Assembly (NCBI RefSeq): GCF_020149915.1
Contig: NZ_CP083760.1
Location: forward strand, 2,418,001 to 2,482,000
From: Candidatus Sulfidibacterium hydrothermale
Lineage (GTDB): Bacteria > Bacteroidota > Bacteroidia > Bacteroidales > F082
Direction: 5' to 3'
DNA length: 64,000 nucleotides
Shown here: positions 1-11,039 of the stretch, one piece after another
Layout of the letters: the number at the start of each line of letters is the position of its first letter
How positions within the stretch are numbered: position 1 is the stretch's first letter
Program-made: the position numbers and the translations under genes
The notes under the pieces: generated by a model
What the model was told of the DNA's origin: nothing
Seen by the model: only the letters and a program-made list of their open reading frames with translations
The model's database searches: none

Positions 1-49
1 TTTTGTTCTTTACAGAACCTTTTGCCGGTTTAAGATTGCTTAAATCCAT
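1..49 (-). CDS. rplO: 50S ribosomal protein L15, N-terminal fragment
   Basis: Only the first 16 codons lie in the window; the gene runs off the left edge. The visible start, MDLSNLKPAKGSVKNK, is the typical N-terminus of bacterial L15, a large-subunit protein that stabilises 23S rRNA late in assembly. It begins 14 nt after the L30 stop codon, the standard spc-operon order rpmD-rplO. Confidence 0.85.
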   Translation of the reverse strand, partial: MDLSNLKPAKGSVKNK

Positions 50-63
50 TGTTTTTCCTTGTT

Positions 64-243
64 TTAAATTTCTTCAACCTTCAATAAATGTTTCACTTTT
101 TCAATCATTCCCAGCACCTGAGGGGTAGATTCTACCTCTTTCGGGCGGTTCAGTTTTTTCAGTCCGAGCGCTTCCAATGTTTTTTTCTGACGCAAGGGTC
201 TGTTAATAGCGCTTCTCACCTGAGTAATTCTCAACTTTGTCAT
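64..243 (-). CDS. rpmD: 50S ribosomal protein L30
   Basis: A 59-residue L30 starting MTKLRITQVRSAINRP and ending in an acidic tail. An upstream in-frame Met three codons earlier is less likely, because MTKLRITQ is the normal L30 beginning and leaves 14 nt after the rpsE stop. L30 is a small 23S rRNA-binding protein, present in bacteria and missing from many organelles. It lies between rpsE and rplO as in other spc operons. Confidence 0.93.
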   Translation of the reverse strand: MTKLRITQVRSAINRPLRQKKTLEALGLKKLNRPKEVESTPQVLGMIEKVKHLLKVEEI

Positions 244-257
244 ATCTCTCAATGCTC

Positions 258-776
258 CTATCCGTTAAAAACAGTATCTAATTCTACCCCTCTTACTTGT
301 GCAACAGTAATGGGGTCGCGCAATTTAGTTAACGCATCAATGGTTGCTTTCACCACAGAGTGAGGATTCGACGAACCTTTTGATTTGGCCAATACGTTTT
401 TCACGCCGACACTTTCCAGTACGGCACGCATAGCACCACCGGCGATAACACCGGTACCGGGAGCAGCCGGTTGGATATAAACCCGGGCGCCGCTGTATTT
501 TCCGGTTTGTTCGTGCGGGATGGTACCTTTCAGCACAGGAACTTTTACCAGGTGTTTTTTGGCATCATCAATTCCTTTGGCAATAGCAGCAGTAACTTCC
601 TTTGCTTTACCCAGTCCATAGCCTACTACACCGTTTTCGTTTCCTACAACCACAATGGCAGAGAAGCTGAAAGTCCGTCCTCCTTTGGTCACTTTCGTCA
701 CTCTTTGGATACTCACCAGCCTGTCTTTAAATTCGATATCGCTGGATTTAATCTTTTTTACGTTTGCGTTTGACAT
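258..776 (-). CDS. rpsE: 30S ribosomal protein S5
   Basis: A 172-residue S5. The N-terminal double-stranded-RNA-binding-like half contains [11 protein letters not shown] at about residues 51-61, and the C-terminal S5 fold contains [15 protein letters not shown]5 forms part of the mRNA entry channel and of the decoding fidelity centre (the ram site). It sits 6 nt after rplR. Length and motifs are ordinary. Confidence 0.97.
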   Translation of the reverse strand: MSNANVKKIKSSDIEFKDRLVSIQRVTKVTKGGRTFSFSAIVVVGNENGVVGYGLGKAKEVTAAIAKGIDDAKKHLVKVPVLKGTIPHEQTGKYSGARVYIQPAAPGTGVIAGGAMRAVLESVGVKNVLAKSKGSSNPHSVVKATIDALTKLRDPITVAQVRGVELDTVFNG

Positions 777-782
777 AATTTT

Positions 783-1145
783 CTAAAATTTAAGTCCTCC
801 TTCTCTGGCAGCATCAGCAAGTGCTTTTACTCTGCCATGGTACAGATAACCGTTTCTATCGAAAACAACTGTTGTAATTCCGGCAGCTAAGGCCCGTTCG
901 GCGGCCAGCTTACCTACTTTATTCGCTTGTTCTATCTTGGTCATTTTTTGTCCTTCCAGACTCTTGTCGGCGGATGATGCAGAAACCAATGTTTTTTGTG
1001 CCAGGTCGTCAATCAACTGAACATAAATTTGTTTGTTGCTTCTGAAGACACTCATACGGGGACGTTCAGCAGTCCCTTTGATGGTCTTCCTGACCCGCAT
1101 CTTAATCCTGTTTCTACGAAATACTTTTTTATTCTTAATAGCCAT
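783..1145 (-). CDS. rplR: 50S ribosomal protein L18
   Basis: A 120-residue L18 with a basic N-terminus ([16 protein letters not shown]) and the conserved C-terminal [24 protein letters not shown]18 binds 5S rRNA and, with L5, attaches it to the central protuberance of the large subunit. Its position between rplF and rpsE is the standard spc-operon order. Confidence 0.97.
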   Translation of the reverse strand: MAIKNKKVFRRNRIKMRVRKTIKGTAERPRMSVFRSNKQIYVQLIDDLAQKTLVSASSADKSLEGQKMTKIEQANKVGKLAAERALAAGITTVVFDRNGYLYHGRVKALADAAREGGLKF

Positions 1146-1184
1146 CTCTTTAATGGATTTTTCAGTTTATGAATGCGTCTGCAA

Positions 1185-1742
1185 TTATTTTTTCTCTGCT
1201 GATTTACCGGCTTTACGTCTGAGTTCTTCACCCTGGAACCGGATTCCTTTACCTTTATACGGCTCGGGTTTACGGAAAGAGCGGATTTTAGCAGCCACCT
1301 GACCCAGCAGTTGTTTATCGGCAGAGGTCATTTTAATCTGTGGATTTTTCCCTCGCTCAGAAACCGTTTCGATTTTAATTTCGGAAGGGATTTCCATAAA
1401 GATATTATGAGAATAACCCAGAGACAGTTCAAGGAGCTGACCTTTGGCTTCGGCTTTAAAACCCACACCGACCAATTCCTGCACCGTTGTAAAACCCTGG
1501 CTAACTCCTGTAATCATATTATTCAGCAACGAGCGGTACAAACCATGTTTTGATTTGTGCTCTTTGCTTTCAGTAGCTCTGGAGAGTACCACACGGCCGT
1601 CTTCCACTTTCACAGTAATGGCAGGGTCAACAACCTGAGTCAGTTCGCCCAGTTTTCCTTTTACGGTAACTACATTGTTATCGCTCACCTTTACTTCCAC
1701 TCCCTGCGGGATGGTTATCGGTAATCTTCCTATTCTTGACAT
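1185..1742 (-). CDS. rplF: 50S ribosomal protein L6
   Basis: A 185-residue L6 starting MSRIGRLPITIPQGVEV, with the two repeated alpha/beta domains and the C-terminal signature KPEPYKGKGIRF followed by a short basic tail. L6 lies at the base of the L7/L12 stalk near the factor-binding site. The start is the first Met and is conserved in the family; 16 nt separate it from rpsH. Confidence 0.97.
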   Translation of the reverse strand: MSRIGRLPITIPQGVEVKVSDNNVVTVKGKLGELTQVVDPAITVKVEDGRVVLSRATESKEHKSKHGLYRSLLNNMITGVSQGFTTVQELVGVGFKAEAKGQLLELSLGYSHNIFMEIPSEIKIETVSERGKNPQIKMTSADKQLLGQVAAKIRSFRKPEPYKGKGIRFQGEELRRKAGKSAEKK

Positions 1743-1758
1743 TGCTCTTTCTCCTGTA

Positions 1759-2157
1759 TTAACTTACGTAACAAATAACTTCGCCGCCCACATTCAGTTT
1801 CCGAGCTTCTTTATCGGTAATTACACCGGCAGAAGTGGACAAAATAGCGATACCCAGTCCGTTGATCACACGCGGGAGATCTCTGGCTCCCACATATTTC
1901 CGCAAACCAGGTGTCGAAGCACGCTGAATGGTATTGATAGCGGGCATTTTGGTAACGGGATGATATTTCAGGGCAATTTTAATGGTTTCAAATTTGCCTG
2001 AATCATCGAATTTATAATTCAGTATATATCCTTTTTCATAAAGGATTTTTGTAATGTTCTTTTTCAGGTTAGAAGCGGGTATTTCCACCATACGGTGTCC
2101 GGCTGCTACGGCGTTCCTGATTCTTGTCAAATAGTCTGCTATTGGATCGGTATTCAT
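1759..2157 (-). CDS. rpsH: 30S ribosomal protein S8
   Basis: A 132-residue S8 starting [16 protein letters not shown]. The frame is open eight codons further upstream, but that would overlap rpsN and the family starts at this Met. The C-terminus carries [20 protein letters not shown], the usual S8 signature. S8 organises the central domain of 16S rRNA and in other bacteria represses the spc operon by binding its mRNA; I did not identify such a site here. Confidence 0.96.
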   Translation of the reverse strand: MNTDPIADYLTRIRNAVAAGHRMVEIPASNLKKNITKILYEKGYILNYKFDDSGKFETIKIALKYHPVTKMPAINTIQRASTPGLRKYVGARDLPRVINGLGIAILSTSAGVITDKEARKLNVGGEVICYVS

Positions 2158-2174
2158 CTTCCTTAATTTTTTAA

Positions 2175-2444
2175 CTACCAACTGGCTTTTTTAATTCCGG
2201 GAATAAGGCCTTTGAGAGCCATTTCTCTGAATTCAATACGTGAAATTCCAAACTGTCTCATATACCCTTTCGGTCTTCCGGAGAGCTGACAACGGTTGTG
2301 TAAACGAACGGGAGACGAGTTTTTGGGTAATTTTTGCAAACCTTCGTAATCTCCGGCAGCTTTCAAGGCAGCACGTTTAGCCGCATATTTCTCCACCATT
2401 TTTTGTCTTTTGCGCTCCCGCGCTTTCATCGACTCTTTTGCCAT
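2175..2444 (-). CDS. rpsN: 30S ribosomal protein S14, zinc-free type
   Basis: An 89-residue S14 with the conserved [19 protein letters not shown] core. It is the longer form without the two CxxC zinc motifs of the 61-residue paralogue. S14 is a late-binding protein of the 30S head. It sits 6 nt after rplE and 17 nt before rpsH. Confidence 0.97.
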   Translation of the reverse strand: MAKESMKARERKRQKMVEKYAAKRAALKAAGDYEGLQKLPKNSSPVRLHNRCQLSGRPKGYMRQFGISRIEFREMALKGLIPGIKKASW

Positions 2445-2450
2445 GTTTGC

Positions 2451-3008
2451 TTATTTTTTTTGATTTTTAAATGGTAATCCAAATTCTTTCAACAAAGCGA
2501 AAGCTTCTTCGTCGGTTCTGGCCGATGTTACAAAAGTAATGTCCATACCGTTAATACGCATCACATTGTCGATATTAATTTCAGGGAAAATGATTTGTTC
2601 GGGAACACCAAAGGTGTAATTTCCGTGGCCATCAAATCCTTTATCGTTAATGCCTTTAAAGTCGCGTACACGCGGCAGGGCTACGGCAATAAGTTTATCC
2701 AGAAACTCGTACATTTTGTCACCACGCAGGGTTACCCGAACTCCAATGGGGTTTCCTCTTCTCAGTTTAAAATTGGAAACGTCTCTTTTAGAGATCGTCG
2801 GCACTGCTTTTTGTCCGGTAATAGCGGTCATTTCAGCAATACCGGCATCGATCAGTTTCTTGTCGGTAAGCGCAGCACCAATTCCCTGGTTAATTGCAAT
2901 TTTCTCCAACTTGGGAACCTGCATAATGGTTTTGTAACCAAATTTTTTGGTTAATGCAGGAATAATTTCCTCAAAGTATTGTTTCTTTAATCTAGGTTGA
3001 TATTCCAT
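2451..3008 (-). CDS. rplE: 50S ribosomal protein L5
   Basis: A 185-residue L5 with the characteristic [19 protein letters not shown] and the C-terminal [19 protein letters not shown]5 binds 5S rRNA and contacts the P-site tRNA from the central protuberance. The first base of its ATG is the last base of the rplX stop codon (TAATG), which suggests translational coupling. Confidence 0.97.
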   Translation of the reverse strand: MEYQPRLKKQYFEEIIPALTKKFGYKTIMQVPKLEKIAINQGIGAALTDKKLIDAGIAEMTAITGQKAVPTISKRDVSNFKLRRGNPIGVRVTLRGDKMYEFLDKLIAVALPRVRDFKGINDKGFDGHGNYTFGVPEQIIFPEINIDNVMRINGMDITFVTSARTDEEAFALLKEFGLPFKNQKK

Positions 3009-3328
3009 TACTTAATTACCTCCCCTGATTTTTTTGAGTAACGAACTGATTTACCGGTCTTCTCATCCAATTTACGTCCCACACGGGTAGGATTACCGGA
3101 AGGGTCAATCACTTTCAGGTTAGAAAGATGAATGGGCGCTTCCTTTTTAATAATCCCTCCATTGGGGTAATCGGCATTGGGCTTCGTATGTTTAGCAATC
3201 ATATTCACACCTTCCACAATTGCCCTGTTTTTCTCGGCGATAACTTCCAGCACTTTACCAGAGCGACCTTTGTCGTTTCCGGCAATGACCATCACATTAT
3301 CCCCTTTTTTTATATGCAACTTTGCCAT
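3008..3328 (-). CDS. rplX: 50S ribosomal protein L24
   Basis: A 106-residue L24 starting [17 protein letters not shown], with the KOW motif in the first 35 residues. Sixteen further upstream in-frame codons are not L24-like and would overlap rplN, so the start at 3328 is chosen. L24 is an assembly initiator that binds the 5' end of 23S rRNA. Its stop overlaps the L5 start by one base. Confidence 0.96.
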   Translation of the reverse strand: MAKLHIKKGDNVMVIAGNDKGRSGKVLEVIAEKNRAIVEGVNMIAKHTKPNADYPNGGIIKKEAPIHLSNLKVIDPSGNPTRVGRKLDEKTGKSVRYSKKSGEVIK

Positions 3329-3347
3329 ATCTAACTTTTTTCTGGGT

Positions 3348-3716
3348 TTAAAGCACCTCAGGTGCCAGTGAAACAATTTTCATATATTGTTTTTCACGCA
3401 ATTCACGGGCAACGGGACCGAAGATACGGGTTCCCATCATTTCGCCGGAGGCATTCAGCAACACACAGGCGTTATCATCAAAACGAATATAAGACCCGTC
3501 GCTCCTTCTGATTTCCTTTTTAGTTCTGACTACAACAGCTTTGGCAACAGCGCCTTTTTTCACGTTTCCGGAAGGGATAGCGTTTTTAACGGTTACCACA
3601 ATCTGGTCACCTACCGATGCATATCTTTTCCGTGTACCGCCTAAAACCCGGATAACCAGCACTTCTCTGGCTCCGCTGTTGTCAGCAACCGTAAGTCTTG
3701 ATTCTTGTTGTACCAT
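3348..3716 (-). CDS. rplN: 50S ribosomal protein L14
   Basis: A 122-residue L14, the family's usual length, starting [19 protein letters not shown] and containing the signature [21 protein letters not shown]14 makes an inter-subunit bridge and binds the silencing factor RsfS in other bacteria. It lies 2 nt after rpsQ. Confidence 0.97.
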   Translation of the reverse strand: MVQQESRLTVADNSGAREVLVIRVLGGTRKRYASVGDQIVVTVKNAIPSGNVKKGAVAKAVVVRTKKEIRRSDGSYIRFDDNACVLLNASGEMMGTRIFGPVARELREKQYMKIVSLAPEVL

Positions 3717-3718
3717 GA

Positions 3719-3976
3719 TTATTTCGCTCTTTCAATAATTTCTACTAATCTCCAATTTTTTCTTTTGCTCAGAGGACGTGTTTCCATAATGCGAACGGTA
3801 TCACCGATATTGCATTCATTGTTCTCGTCGTGGGCAATAAATTTTTTGGTCTTCTTGACAAATTTTCCATAAATGGGATGTTTAAAACGGCGTTCGATTC
3901 TAACCACAATCGATTTGTCCATTTTATTGCTAACGACAAGACCAATTCTTTCTTTTCTAAGATTTCTCTTTTCCAT
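3719..3976 (-). CDS. rpsQ: 30S ribosomal protein S17
   Basis: An 85-residue S17 with the OB-fold signature [21 protein letters not shown] and the C-terminal [19 protein letters not shown]17 is a primary 16S rRNA-binding protein of the 30S body. It is tightly packed between rpmC and rplN. Confidence 0.97.
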   Translation of the reverse strand: MEKRNLRKERIGLVVSNKMDKSIVVRIERRFKHPIYGKFVKKTKKFIAHDENNECNIGDTVRIMETRPLSKRKNWRLVEIIERAK

Positions 3977-3984
3977 TGTAGCGT

Positions 3985-4194
3985 TTACTTATTGTTTTTT
4001 TCCTCTTCTAATTCTCTTCTTCTGAGCTCTGTGAGCATACGGGCAATTGTTTTTTTACTTTCAACAATTACCTGCGGATTTTCCAACGGAGAAACGGCAT
4101 GATTGAGTTTCAGACGGGTAAGATGTTTTCTTTCTTCTACCAGTCTGTCCTGCAGATCGGCCGTACTCATTTCTTTGACAACTTCCTGTTTCAT
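3985..4194 (-). CDS. rpmC: 50S ribosomal protein L29
   Basis: A 69-residue L29, a helical hairpin, with [16 protein letters not shown] in the middle. L29 lies at the polypeptide exit and helps recruit trigger factor and SRP. It lies 8 nt after rplP and 8 nt before rpsQ, the standard S10-operon order L16-L29-S17. Confidence 0.95.
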   Translation of the reverse strand: MKQEVVKEMSTADLQDRLVEERKHLTRLKLNHAVSPLENPQVIVESKKTIARMLTELRRRELEEEKNNK

Positions 4195-4202
4195 AGTTCT
4201 TT

Positions 4203-4625
4203 CTAATTTTCGACGTAATCACGTCTAACCACAAATTTAGTTTTTACAGGCAATTTTTGGGCTGCCAAGCGCATAGCTTCCCGCGCAATTTCCAACGGAA
4301 CGCCATCAGCTTCGAATAAAATCCGGCCCGGAGTAATCCGTGCAACAAAATATTCGGGAGCCCCTTTTCCTTTACCCATACGTACCTCAGCCGGTTTTTT
4401 GGTTACCGGTTTATCGGGAAAAATACGAATCCAGATTTGCCCCTGACGTTTCATGTAACGGGTAACAGCCTGACGGGCAGCTTCAATCTGACGACCGGTG
4501 ATCCAGGCTTGCTCAAGGGTTTTAATGCCGTAAGAGCCAAAAGCCAGCTGGGCACCTCTTTGGGCATTCCCTTTCATCCGGCCCTTTTGCTGCTTTCTAT
4601 ATTTAGTTTTTTTCGGTTGTAACAT
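4203..4625 (-). CDS. rplP: 50S ribosomal protein L16
   Basis: A 140-residue L16 starting [19 protein letters not shown], with [16 protein letters not shown] and [10 protein letters not shown]16 organises the A site and the elbow of tRNA on the large subunit. The arginine in RMGKGKG (near residue 82) is the residue hydroxylated by YcfD-type oxygenases in some bacteria. Confidence 0.97.
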   Translation of the reverse strand: MLQPKKTKYRKQQKGRMKGNAQRGAQLAFGSYGIKTLEQAWITGRQIEAARQAVTRYMKRQGQIWIRIFPDKPVTKKPAEVRMGKGKGAPEYFVARITPGRILFEADGVPLEIAREAMRLAAQKLPVKTKFVVRRDYVEN

Positions 4626-4659
4626 TTTTCGTTTCCTTTAAAATATTATCAATGCTCTG

Positions 4660-5373
4660 TTATCTTCTTCTTCTCGGGCGTCCGCCACCACGTACAGGAC
4701 CTCTCTGACGACCGGAGTTTTTATCTTCAACGGAAACCAAATCGGGACGTCCGTAAATTTCTCCTTTAAAGATCCAGACTTTAATACCAATTCGTCCGTA
4801 AGTGGTATGGGCTTCTACCAAAGCATAGTCGATATCGGCACGCAAGGTATGCAAAGGAATCCGTCCTTCTTTATACATTTCGCTCCGCGCCATTTCGGCA
4901 CCACCCACACGGCCGGAAATAATGACTTTAATACCACCGGCACCCAAACGCATGCTGGAGGCAATAGCTGTTTTGATAGCCCGGCGGAAAGAAACACGTC
5001 CTTCAATCTGACGGGCAATGTTGGTGGCCACCAAACGGGCATCCAGCTCCGGACGTCTGATTTCGGAAATATTGATTTGTACCTCTTTCCGGGTCAGTTT
5101 TTTCAATTCTTCTTTCAGTTTATCCACTTCGGCACCGCCTTTTCCAATAATAATACCCGGCCGGGCCGTAAAAATAGTTACGGTAACCATTTTCAGGGTA
5201 CGCTGAATCATAATCTTGGAAATCCCGGCTTTAGCCAAACGGGCATTCAGGTACTTACGGATTTCGTTGTCTTCAATGAGTTTTTCAGAGAAGTTTTTAC
5301 CGCCGTACCAGTACGAGTCCCATCCTTTGATGATTCCTAATCTGAGTCCTATTGGATTAGTTTTTTGTCCCAT
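4660..5373 (-). CDS. rpsC: 30S ribosomal protein S3
   Basis: A 237-residue S3. It has an N-terminal KH domain with the GxxG loop ([15 protein letters not shown], about residues 72-86) and the S3 C-terminal domain ending in a strongly basic tail. S3 lines the mRNA entry tunnel and contributes to the ribosomal helicase. The start [14 protein letters not shown] is conserved. Confidence 0.97.
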   Translation of the reverse strand: MGQKTNPIGLRLGIIKGWDSYWYGGKNFSEKLIEDNEIRKYLNARLAKAGISKIMIQRTLKMVTVTIFTARPGIIIGKGGAEVDKLKEELKKLTRKEVQINISEIRRPELDARLVATNIARQIEGRVSFRRAIKTAIASSMRLGAGGIKVIISGRVGGAEMARSEMYKEGRIPLHTLRADIDYALVEAHTTYGRIGIKVWIFKGEIYGRPDLVSVEDKNSGRQRGPVRGGGRPRRRR

Positions 5374-5399
5374 TTAATCTATACTGTTAAAGATGTTAA

Positions 5400-5846
5400 T
5401 TATTCGTTATTTGCTGTTTCAGCAGCCACTTCTTCGGTTGCTTTCATTTCTTCCGTACGGTTACCGAGAATCAGCGTAACATGGTTTGAGCGTTTCCGGA
5501 TACGGTGTGCTCTACCCTGCGGTGCCGGTTGAATTCGTTTCAACATGCGGCCGCCGTCAACCATAATTTGTTTAATGTAAAGCTGATTATCTTCGATACG
5601 GGCACCTTCGTTTTTCACTTCCCAGTTGGCAATAGCCGAACGCAAGAGTTTATAAAGGCTGCCTGCAGCTTCTTTTTGCGTATGCTGAAGGACATGAAGA
5701 GCCTGTTCGGCATCCATTCCGCGAACCAGATCGGCTACGAGACGCATTTTACGCGGTGAAGCGGGAACATTCCGCAACCGTGCAATATACTGGGTTTTAC
5801 GCTCTTCTTTACGCTTTTCAGCACTATTATGTTTTCTAGATCCCAT
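5400..5846 (-). CDS. rplV: 50S ribosomal protein L22
   Basis: A 148-residue L22. The core is [19 protein letters not shown] at about residues 26-44, followed by the beta-hairpin that lines the exit tunnel. The protein is longer than the E. coli form by an N-terminal basic stretch and an acidic C-terminal tail rich in Glu and Ala. Both extensions look like lineage features, not errors. Confidence 0.96.
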   Translation of the reverse strand: MGSRKHNSAEKRKEERKTQYIARLRNVPASPRKMRLVADLVRGMDAEQALHVLQHTQKEAAGSLYKLLRSAIANWEVKNEGARIEDNQLYIKQIMVDGGRMLKRIQPAPQGRAHRIRKRSNHVTLILGNRTEEMKATEEVAAETANNE

Positions 5847-5858
5847 TTTTCTTGTGCT

Positions 5859-6137
5859 TTATTTTCTACCTTTATCTTTTTTACCGGCATGTCCGCGAAA
5901 AATGCGGGTAGGAGCAAATTCTCCCAGTTTATGCCCAACCATATTTTCTGTAATATACACAGGAATAAATTTATTCCCGTTATGAACGGCGATGGTTTGC
6001 CCTACAAAGTCAGGTGAAATCATGGAAGCACGTGACCAGGTTTTGATCACCGTCTTCTTTCCTGACTCAACATTGGCCAACACCTTCTTTTCCAGTTTAT
6101 AATGAATGTATGGTCCTTTTTTTAATGAACGGCTCAT
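5859..6137 (-). CDS. rpsS: 30S ribosomal protein S19
   Basis: A 92-residue S19 starting [19 protein letters not shown], with the conserved [22 protein letters not shown]19 pairs with S13 in the 30S head near the A site. It lies 12 nt upstream of rplV and 27 nt after rplB. Confidence 0.97.
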   Translation of the reverse strand: MSRSLKKGPYIHYKLEKKVLANVESGKKTVIKTWSRASMISPDFVGQTIAVHNGNKFIPVYITENMVGHKLGEFAPTRIFRGHAGKKDKGRK

Positions 6138-6164
6138 ATTCGTATCCTTTTAATTCAGCTTAGA

Positions 6165-6986
6165 TTACTTTCTTTTATCAATGATATATTTGTTGGAAGC
6201 CTTTTTCTTGGAACGGGTTTTGTAACCTTTAGCAGGAAGGCCTTTTCTCGAACGCGGATGTCCACCCGAAGCACGACCTTCGCCACCACCCATGGGGTGA
6301 TCAACCGGGTTCATAGCCACACCACGAACACGCGGGCGACGGCCTAACCAACGGCTACGACCTGCTTTTCCTGATTTCTCCAGCTGATGGTCACTATTGG
6401 AAACCATTCCAATGGTTGCCTTACAAGTTTGCAAAATCATCCGGGTTTCACCAGAAGGCATCTTAATGATGGCAAATTTACCGTCACGCGACATCAACTG
6501 AGCATAAGCACCGGCACTACGGGCCATTTTGGCACCCTGTCCGGGACGCAATTCAATATTATGAATAATCGTTCCGAAAGGCACTTCACTCAGGTACATG
6601 GTATTTCCCACTTCAGGAGAAACGCCTTTACCAGAGATAACCTGTTGTCCGACTTTCAAACCCTGCGGGGCAATAATGTAGCGCTTTTCACCATCGGCAT
6701 AATGCACCAAAGCGATACGTGCAGTACGATTCGGATCATACTCAATGGTCTTCACCGTACCCGGAATGCCCTCTTTATCGCGTTTGAAATCGATAATTCT
6801 ATATTTCTTTTTATGACCACCGCCAATATTACGCACGGTCATTTTTCCTTCGCTGTTTCGTCCACCTGAACTTTTTTTACCCACCAATAAACTTTTTTCA
6901 GGTTTACTGGTAGTAATGTCGTCAAAAGCGCTGATTATTTTAAAGCGCTGACCTGGTGTCGTCGGTTTATATTTCTTTAGAGCCAT
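6165..6986 (-). CDS. rplB: 50S ribosomal protein L2
   Basis: A 273-residue L2 of standard length. The RNA-binding OB and SH3-like folds are followed by the C-terminal [20 protein letters not shown], which includes the histidine near the peptidyl-transferase centre. L2 is needed for subunit association and tRNA binding. The start [16 protein letters not shown] is conserved. Confidence 0.98.
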   Translation of the reverse strand: MALKKYKPTTPGQRFKIISAFDDITTSKPEKSLLVGKKSSGGRNSEGKMTVRNIGGGHKKKYRIIDFKRDKEGIPGTVKTIEYDPNRTARIALVHYADGEKRYIIAPQGLKVGQQVISGKGVSPEVGNTMYLSEVPFGTIIHNIELRPGQGAKMARSAGAYAQLMSRDGKFAIIKMPSGETRMILQTCKATIGMVSNSDHQLEKSGKAGRSRWLGRRPRVRGVAMNPVDHPMGGGEGRASGGHPRSRKGLPAKGYKTRSKKKASNKYIIDKRK

Positions 6987-6995
6987 GTCTTTCGT

Positions 6996-7286
6996 CTAGA
7001 TGTTGCTAAAAAAATCAATTGTATCTCCTTCGGCAAGCGTCACCACCGCTTTTTTATACGCTTTGGTCTTGCCGGATATCACACCGGATTTTGTAAACCT
7101 TGATTTACTTTTTCCGGAATAATTCATCGTATTTACGGAAAGAACCTGCACATTGTATAAATCTTCAATCTCTTTCCTAATTTGGATCTTGTTGGCTCTT
7201 TTGTCAACAATAAAACCAAATTGATTGAGCTTATCGCCTTTGGCAGTCATTTTTTCCGTAATCACCGGTTTCAATATTACACCCAT
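6996..7286 (-). CDS. rplW: 50S ribosomal protein L23
   Basis: A 96-residue L23 with VITEKMTAKGDKLNQFGFIVD near the N-terminus and KKAVVTLAEGDTIDFF at the end. L23 is the main docking site for trigger factor and SRP at the tunnel exit. It lies 9 nt upstream of rplB. Confidence 0.96.
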   Translation of the reverse strand: MGVILKPVITEKMTAKGDKLNQFGFIVDKRANKIQIRKEIEDLYNVQVLSVNTMNYSGKSKSRFTKSGVISGKTKAYKKAVVTLAEGDTIDFFSNI

Positions 7287-7306
7287 CTTCTTCGGATTTA
7301 TATTTT

Positions 7307-7930
7307 TTAAAATATTTCTTCGGTTGCTTTCACCGCGCTTTCGGTAAAAATCAATGTACCGCCGTTTAAAATATCGTAAGTATTTAAGGAGGCAGCACGC
7401 ATTACTCTGGCATTCGGCAAATTACGCACCGAAAGGTAGAGGTTTTGATCGCTATCGGTAACGATGAGCAAAGATTTCCCGTCTTTCACTTTCAATTGAT
7501 CCAGAATTTTGAGATAATCTTTGGTTTTGGGGGCATCCAATTTAAAATCTTCCACCACCAAAATTTCGTTATCCTTTGCTTTGTAGGTTAAAGCCGATTT
7601 GCGGGCCAACCGTTTTACTTTTTTGTTCAGTTTAAAAGAGTAATCGCGGGGATGCGGTCCAAAAACGCGTCCGCCACCACGGAACAAGGGATTTTTAATA
7701 TCACCGGCACGAGCTGTTCCTGTTCCCTTTTGTCTTTTAATTTTCCGGGTACTTCCGCTAACATCACTCCGCTCTCTGGTGTCGTGAGTTCCCTGACGAC
7801 GATTGGCCATAATCTGCTTCACATCCAAATAAATGGCGTGGTCGTTAGGTTCGATACCAAAAATAGTATCGGGCAGTACCACTCTACGGCCGGTATCTTC
7901 TCCTTGAATATTTACAACTGCTAATTCCAT
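7307..7930 (-). CDS. rplD: 50S ribosomal protein L4
   Basis: A 207-residue L4 with the tunnel-loop signature [18 protein letters not shown] and [20 protein letters not shown]4 forms part of the exit-tunnel constriction; in enterobacteria it also regulates the S10 operon. Its start overlaps the end of rplC by 10 nt, so translation is probably coupled. Confidence 0.97.
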   Translation of the reverse strand: MELAVVNIQGEDTGRRVVLPDTIFGIEPNDHAIYLDVKQIMANRRQGTHDTRERSDVSGSTRKIKRQKGTGTARAGDIKNPLFRGGGRVFGPHPRDYSFKLNKKVKRLARKSALTYKAKDNEILVVEDFKLDAPKTKDYLKILDQLKVKDGKSLLIVTDSDQNLYLSVRNLPNARVMRAASLNTYDILNGGTLIFTESAVKATEEIF

Positions 7931-8544
7931 CTTTCTACAATTACGTATGAATTATTGGGACCGGGAACGGCACCTTTTACAACTAATAAATTCTTTTCAG
8001 GAATAATTTTCATCACACGCAGGTTAATCATTTTCACCCGGTCACCACCGGTACGTCCTGCCATGCGCATTCCTTTAAAAACCCTCGAAGGATAAGAAGA
8101 TGCGCCCAATGAACCGGGAGCTCTCATCCGGTTATGCTGACCGTGTGTAGCATCATTAACCCCACGGAAACCATGACGTTTTACCACACCCTGAAAACCT
8201 TTTCCTTTGGAAGTGCCTACCACATCCACAAATTCGCCTTCCGTAAAAACTTCAACGGTAACCGTTTCGCCCAGTTCTTTCTTTTCCTGAAAACGGGTAA
8301 ACTCGGCAACCACTTTTTTAGGCGTTGTGTTGGCCTTGGCAAAATGTCCTTTTAAAGCTTTGGTTGTATGCTTTTCTTTTTTCTCTCCATAGGCCAGCTG
8401 GATAGCCGAGTAACCGTCATTTTCCACGGTACGTACCTGGGTAACCACACACGGCCCGGCTTCAATGACGGTACAGGGAATATTTTTCCCGTTTTCGTCA
8501 TAGATGCTGGTCATCCCTATTTTTTTTCCAATTATTCCTGACAT
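7921..8544 (-). CDS. rplC: 50S ribosomal protein L3
   Basis: A 207-residue L3 starting [19 protein letters not shown], with the conserved [15 protein letters not shown] and a loop that reaches the peptidyl-transferase centre. L3 is an early assembly protein. Its last 10 nt overlap the start of rplD. Confidence 0.97.
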   Translation of the reverse strand: MSGIIGKKIGMTSIYDENGKNIPCTVIEAGPCVVTQVRTVENDGYSAIQLAYGEKKEKHTTKALKGHFAKANTTPKKVVAEFTRFQEKKELGETVTVEVFTEGEFVDVVGTSKGKGFQGVVKRHGFRGVNDATHGQHNRMRAPGSLGASSYPSRVFKGMRMAGRTGGDRVKMINLRVMKIIPEKNLLVVKGAVPGPNNSYVIVERWN

Positions 8545-8577
8545 TGCTTTATCTCTTTAAGCCGTTAATAGTTTATA

Positions 8578-8883
8578 TCAAACTTTGATTTCTACTTCCA
8601 CACCACTGGGCAGCTCCAGTTTCATGAGCGCATCAATGGTTTTCGAAGTGGAATTATACACATCCATCAACCTTTTATAAGTGTCCAGCTCAAACTGTTC
8701 ACGCGATTTTTTATTCACAAAGGTCGAACGGTTAACCGTGTAAATTTTCTTATGGGTCGGTAAAGGAATGGGACCGCTTACTACGGCTCCGGTTGATTTT
8801 ACCGTTTTTACGATCTTCTCGGCCGATTTGTCAACCAGGTTATGATCGTACGATTTGAGTTTTATTCTGATTCTTTGGCTCAC
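8578..8883 (-). CDS. rpsJ: 30S ribosomal protein S10
   Basis: A 101-residue S10 starting [20 protein letters not shown], with [19 protein letters not shown] and the C-terminal [12 protein letters not shown]10 is part of the 30S head and, as NusE, of transcription antitermination complexes. It follows fusA by 15 nt; there is no tuf gene between them, which is usual in this phylum. Confidence 0.97.
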   Translation of the reverse strand: MSQRIRIKLKSYDHNLVDKSAEKIVKTVKSTGAVVSGPIPLPTHKKIYTVNRSTFVNKKSREQFELDTYKRLMDVYNSTSKTIDALMKLELPSGVEVEIKV

Positions 8884-8898
8884 TTTATATAGTTTTTA

Positions 8899-11010
8899 CT
8901 AAACAATACCTTTTATCTTTTTTATCACTTCTTCGGCAATATTCGCCGGTGTTTCAGCATAACTATGAAATTCCATAGTGGACGAAGCTCTTCCCGAAGT
9001 TAACGTCCGCAATGCGGTAACATAACCAAACATTTCGGACAACGGCACTTTGGCTTTTACCACCTGGAATCCCAGTTTCGTCGTGATGTCTTCCAAAATA
9101 GCCCGTCTTTTATTCAGATCACCGGTTACATCACCCACATACTCATCCGGGGTAACCACCTCAAGACGCATAATGGGCTCCAGCAATACGGCTTTGGCTT
9201 TACGTGCAGCGGCTTTGAAACCGAGCTTGGCTGCCATCTCAAACGAGAGCTGATCGGAATCTACCGGATGGTAACTTCCGTCAAACAACCGGACACGCAT
9301 GCTTTCCACCGGGTAACCAGCCAAAACTCCATTTTGCATGGCCATTTCGAAACCTTTTTTCACCGAGGGGATAAACTCTTTCGGAATATTTCCGCCTTTG
9401 ACTTCATCCACAAATTCAAGTCCTTCTTCGGTGCCTTCGGCAGGACCAAGCTCAAACTGAATATCGGCAAATTTACCCCGGCCACCTGTTTGTTTTTTAT
9501 AGACTTCACGGTGAGTAACCGACGATGTAAGCGCTTCTTTATAAGCCACCTGCGGATTACCCACTTTGCATTCTACTTTAAACTCACGTTTCAGCCGGTC
9601 GATAAGAATATCCAAATGCAATTCGCCCATACCGGAAATAATGGTCTGGCCCGAATTTTCATCAGAACGCACACGGAAAGTCGGGTCTTCCTCAGCCAGT
9701 TTGGCCAATGCAGCGCCCATTTTATCCATATCGCCCTGTGTTTTGGGCTCAATGGCCACACTGATCACCGGATCAGGGAAAGTCATGGACTCCAGAATAA
9801 TCGGATGTTTTTCGTCGGTCAGCGTATCTCCTGTACGGATAGTTTTAAATCCAACAGCTGCACCAATGTCTCCGGCTTCGATCTTATCGAGCGGATTTTG
9901 CTTGTTGGCATGCATCTGCATGATCCGGCTAATCCGTTCTTTCTTACCCGTAGAGACATTCAGTACGTACGAACCCGATTTTAAGGTTCCCGAATAAACA
10001 CGGAAAAAACAAAGACGTCCCATATACGGGTCAGTGGCAATTTTAAAAGCCAAAGCCGCAAAATGATCGTTGGGATCAGGACTGCGATACTCTTCTTTTT
10101 CCGTTTTCGGATTAATTCCTTTAATGGCATCAATATCCAACGGGCTGGGCAAAAACTCAATAATGGCGTTCAAAAGCATTTGAACCCCTTTATTTTTGAA
10201 AGCCGAGCCGCACATTACCGGAGTAATTCGCATTTCAAGCGTTGCTTTCCGGATTACTTCGATCATTTCCTGCTCGGTAATGGAATCGGGGTCATCCATG
10301 AATTTCTCCAGCAACTCATCGCTTTCTTCTGCCACACCTTCAATCAGTTTCATACGGTAATCATAAACCGTATCTTCCAGATCTTCAGGAATGGGTATTT
10401 CAATAATTTTGGTTCCTTTGGTGGAATCATCCCACACAAAGGCTTTATTTTTCACCAGATCAACTACGCCCTGAAAATCTTCTTCCGCTCCGATAGGAAT
10501 CTGAATCGGCACCGGATTAGCTCCCAGGCGATCTTTAATCTGATCAATCACGCCAAAGAAATCGGCTCCGGCGCGGTCCATCTTATTCACAAAACTAATA
10601 CGCGGAACTTTGTACTTATCGGCTTGCCGCCAAACGGTTTCCGATTGAGGTTCCACACCGCCTACAGCACAAAACAACGCTACGGCGCCATCCAGCACAC
10701 GCAACGAACGTTCTACTTCCACGGTAAAGTCAACGTGTCCGGGAGTATCAATAATATTGATTTTATGCTTTTTACCTTCCAGCTCCCAAAAAACGGTTGT
10801 GGCAGCTGATGTAATGGTAATTCCCCGCTCCTGCTCCTGAACCATCCAGTCCATAGTGGCAGCTCCCTCGTGTACTTCACCAATTTTGTAATTCTTTCCG
10901 GTATAGAAAAGAATACGTTCGGTAACAGTGGTTTTACCGGCGTCGATATGCGCCATAATCCCAATGTTCCGGGTGAATCTTAACTTGTTATTTTTTTCGG
11001 GTGTTGCCAT
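8899..11010 (-). CDS. fusA: Elongation factor G
   Basis: A 703-residue translational GTPase that drives translocation and, with RRF, ribosome recycling. The G1 motif AHIDAGKTT is at residues 20-28, DTPGH at 88-92 and NKMD at 142-145; domains II-V follow to full length. The genetic position S7-EF-G-S10 marks it as the canonical str-operon EF-G. No abnormality is seen. Confidence 0.98.
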   Translation of the reverse strand: MATPEKNNKLRFTRNIGIMAHIDAGKTTVTERILFYTGKNYKIGEVHEGAATMDWMVQEQERGITITSAATTVFWELEGKKHKINIIDTPGHVDFTVEVERSLRVLDGAVALFCAVGGVEPQSETVWRQADKYKVPRISFVNKMDRAGADFFGVIDQIKDRLGANPVPIQIPIGAEEDFQGVVDLVKNKAFVWDDSTKGTKIIEIPIPEDLEDTVYDYRMKLIEGVAEESDELLEKFMDDPDSITEQEMIEVIRKATLEMRITPVMCGSAFKNKGVQMLLNAIIEFLPSPLDIDAIKGINPKTEKEEYRSPDPNDHFAALAFKIATDPYMGRLCFFRVYSGTLKSGSYVLNVSTGKKERISRIMQMHANKQNPLDKIEAGDIGAAVGFKTIRTGDTLTDEKHPIILESMTFPDPVISVAIEPKTQGDMDKMGAALAKLAEEDPTFRVRSDENSGQTIISGMGELHLDILIDRLKREFKVECKVGNPQVAYKEALTSSVTHREVYKKQTGGRGKFADIQFELGPAEGTEEGLEFVDEVKGGNIPKEFIPSVKKGFEMAMQNGVLAGYPVESMRVRLFDGSYHPVDSDQLSFEMAAKLGFKAAARKAKAVLLEPIMRLEVVTPDEYVGDVTGDLNKRRAILEDITTKLGFQVVKAKVPLSEMFGYVTALRTLTSGRASSTMEFHSYAETPANIAEEVIKKIKGIV

Positions 11011-11039
11011 CTTATCTCTTCGTAATCTGCATCAATACA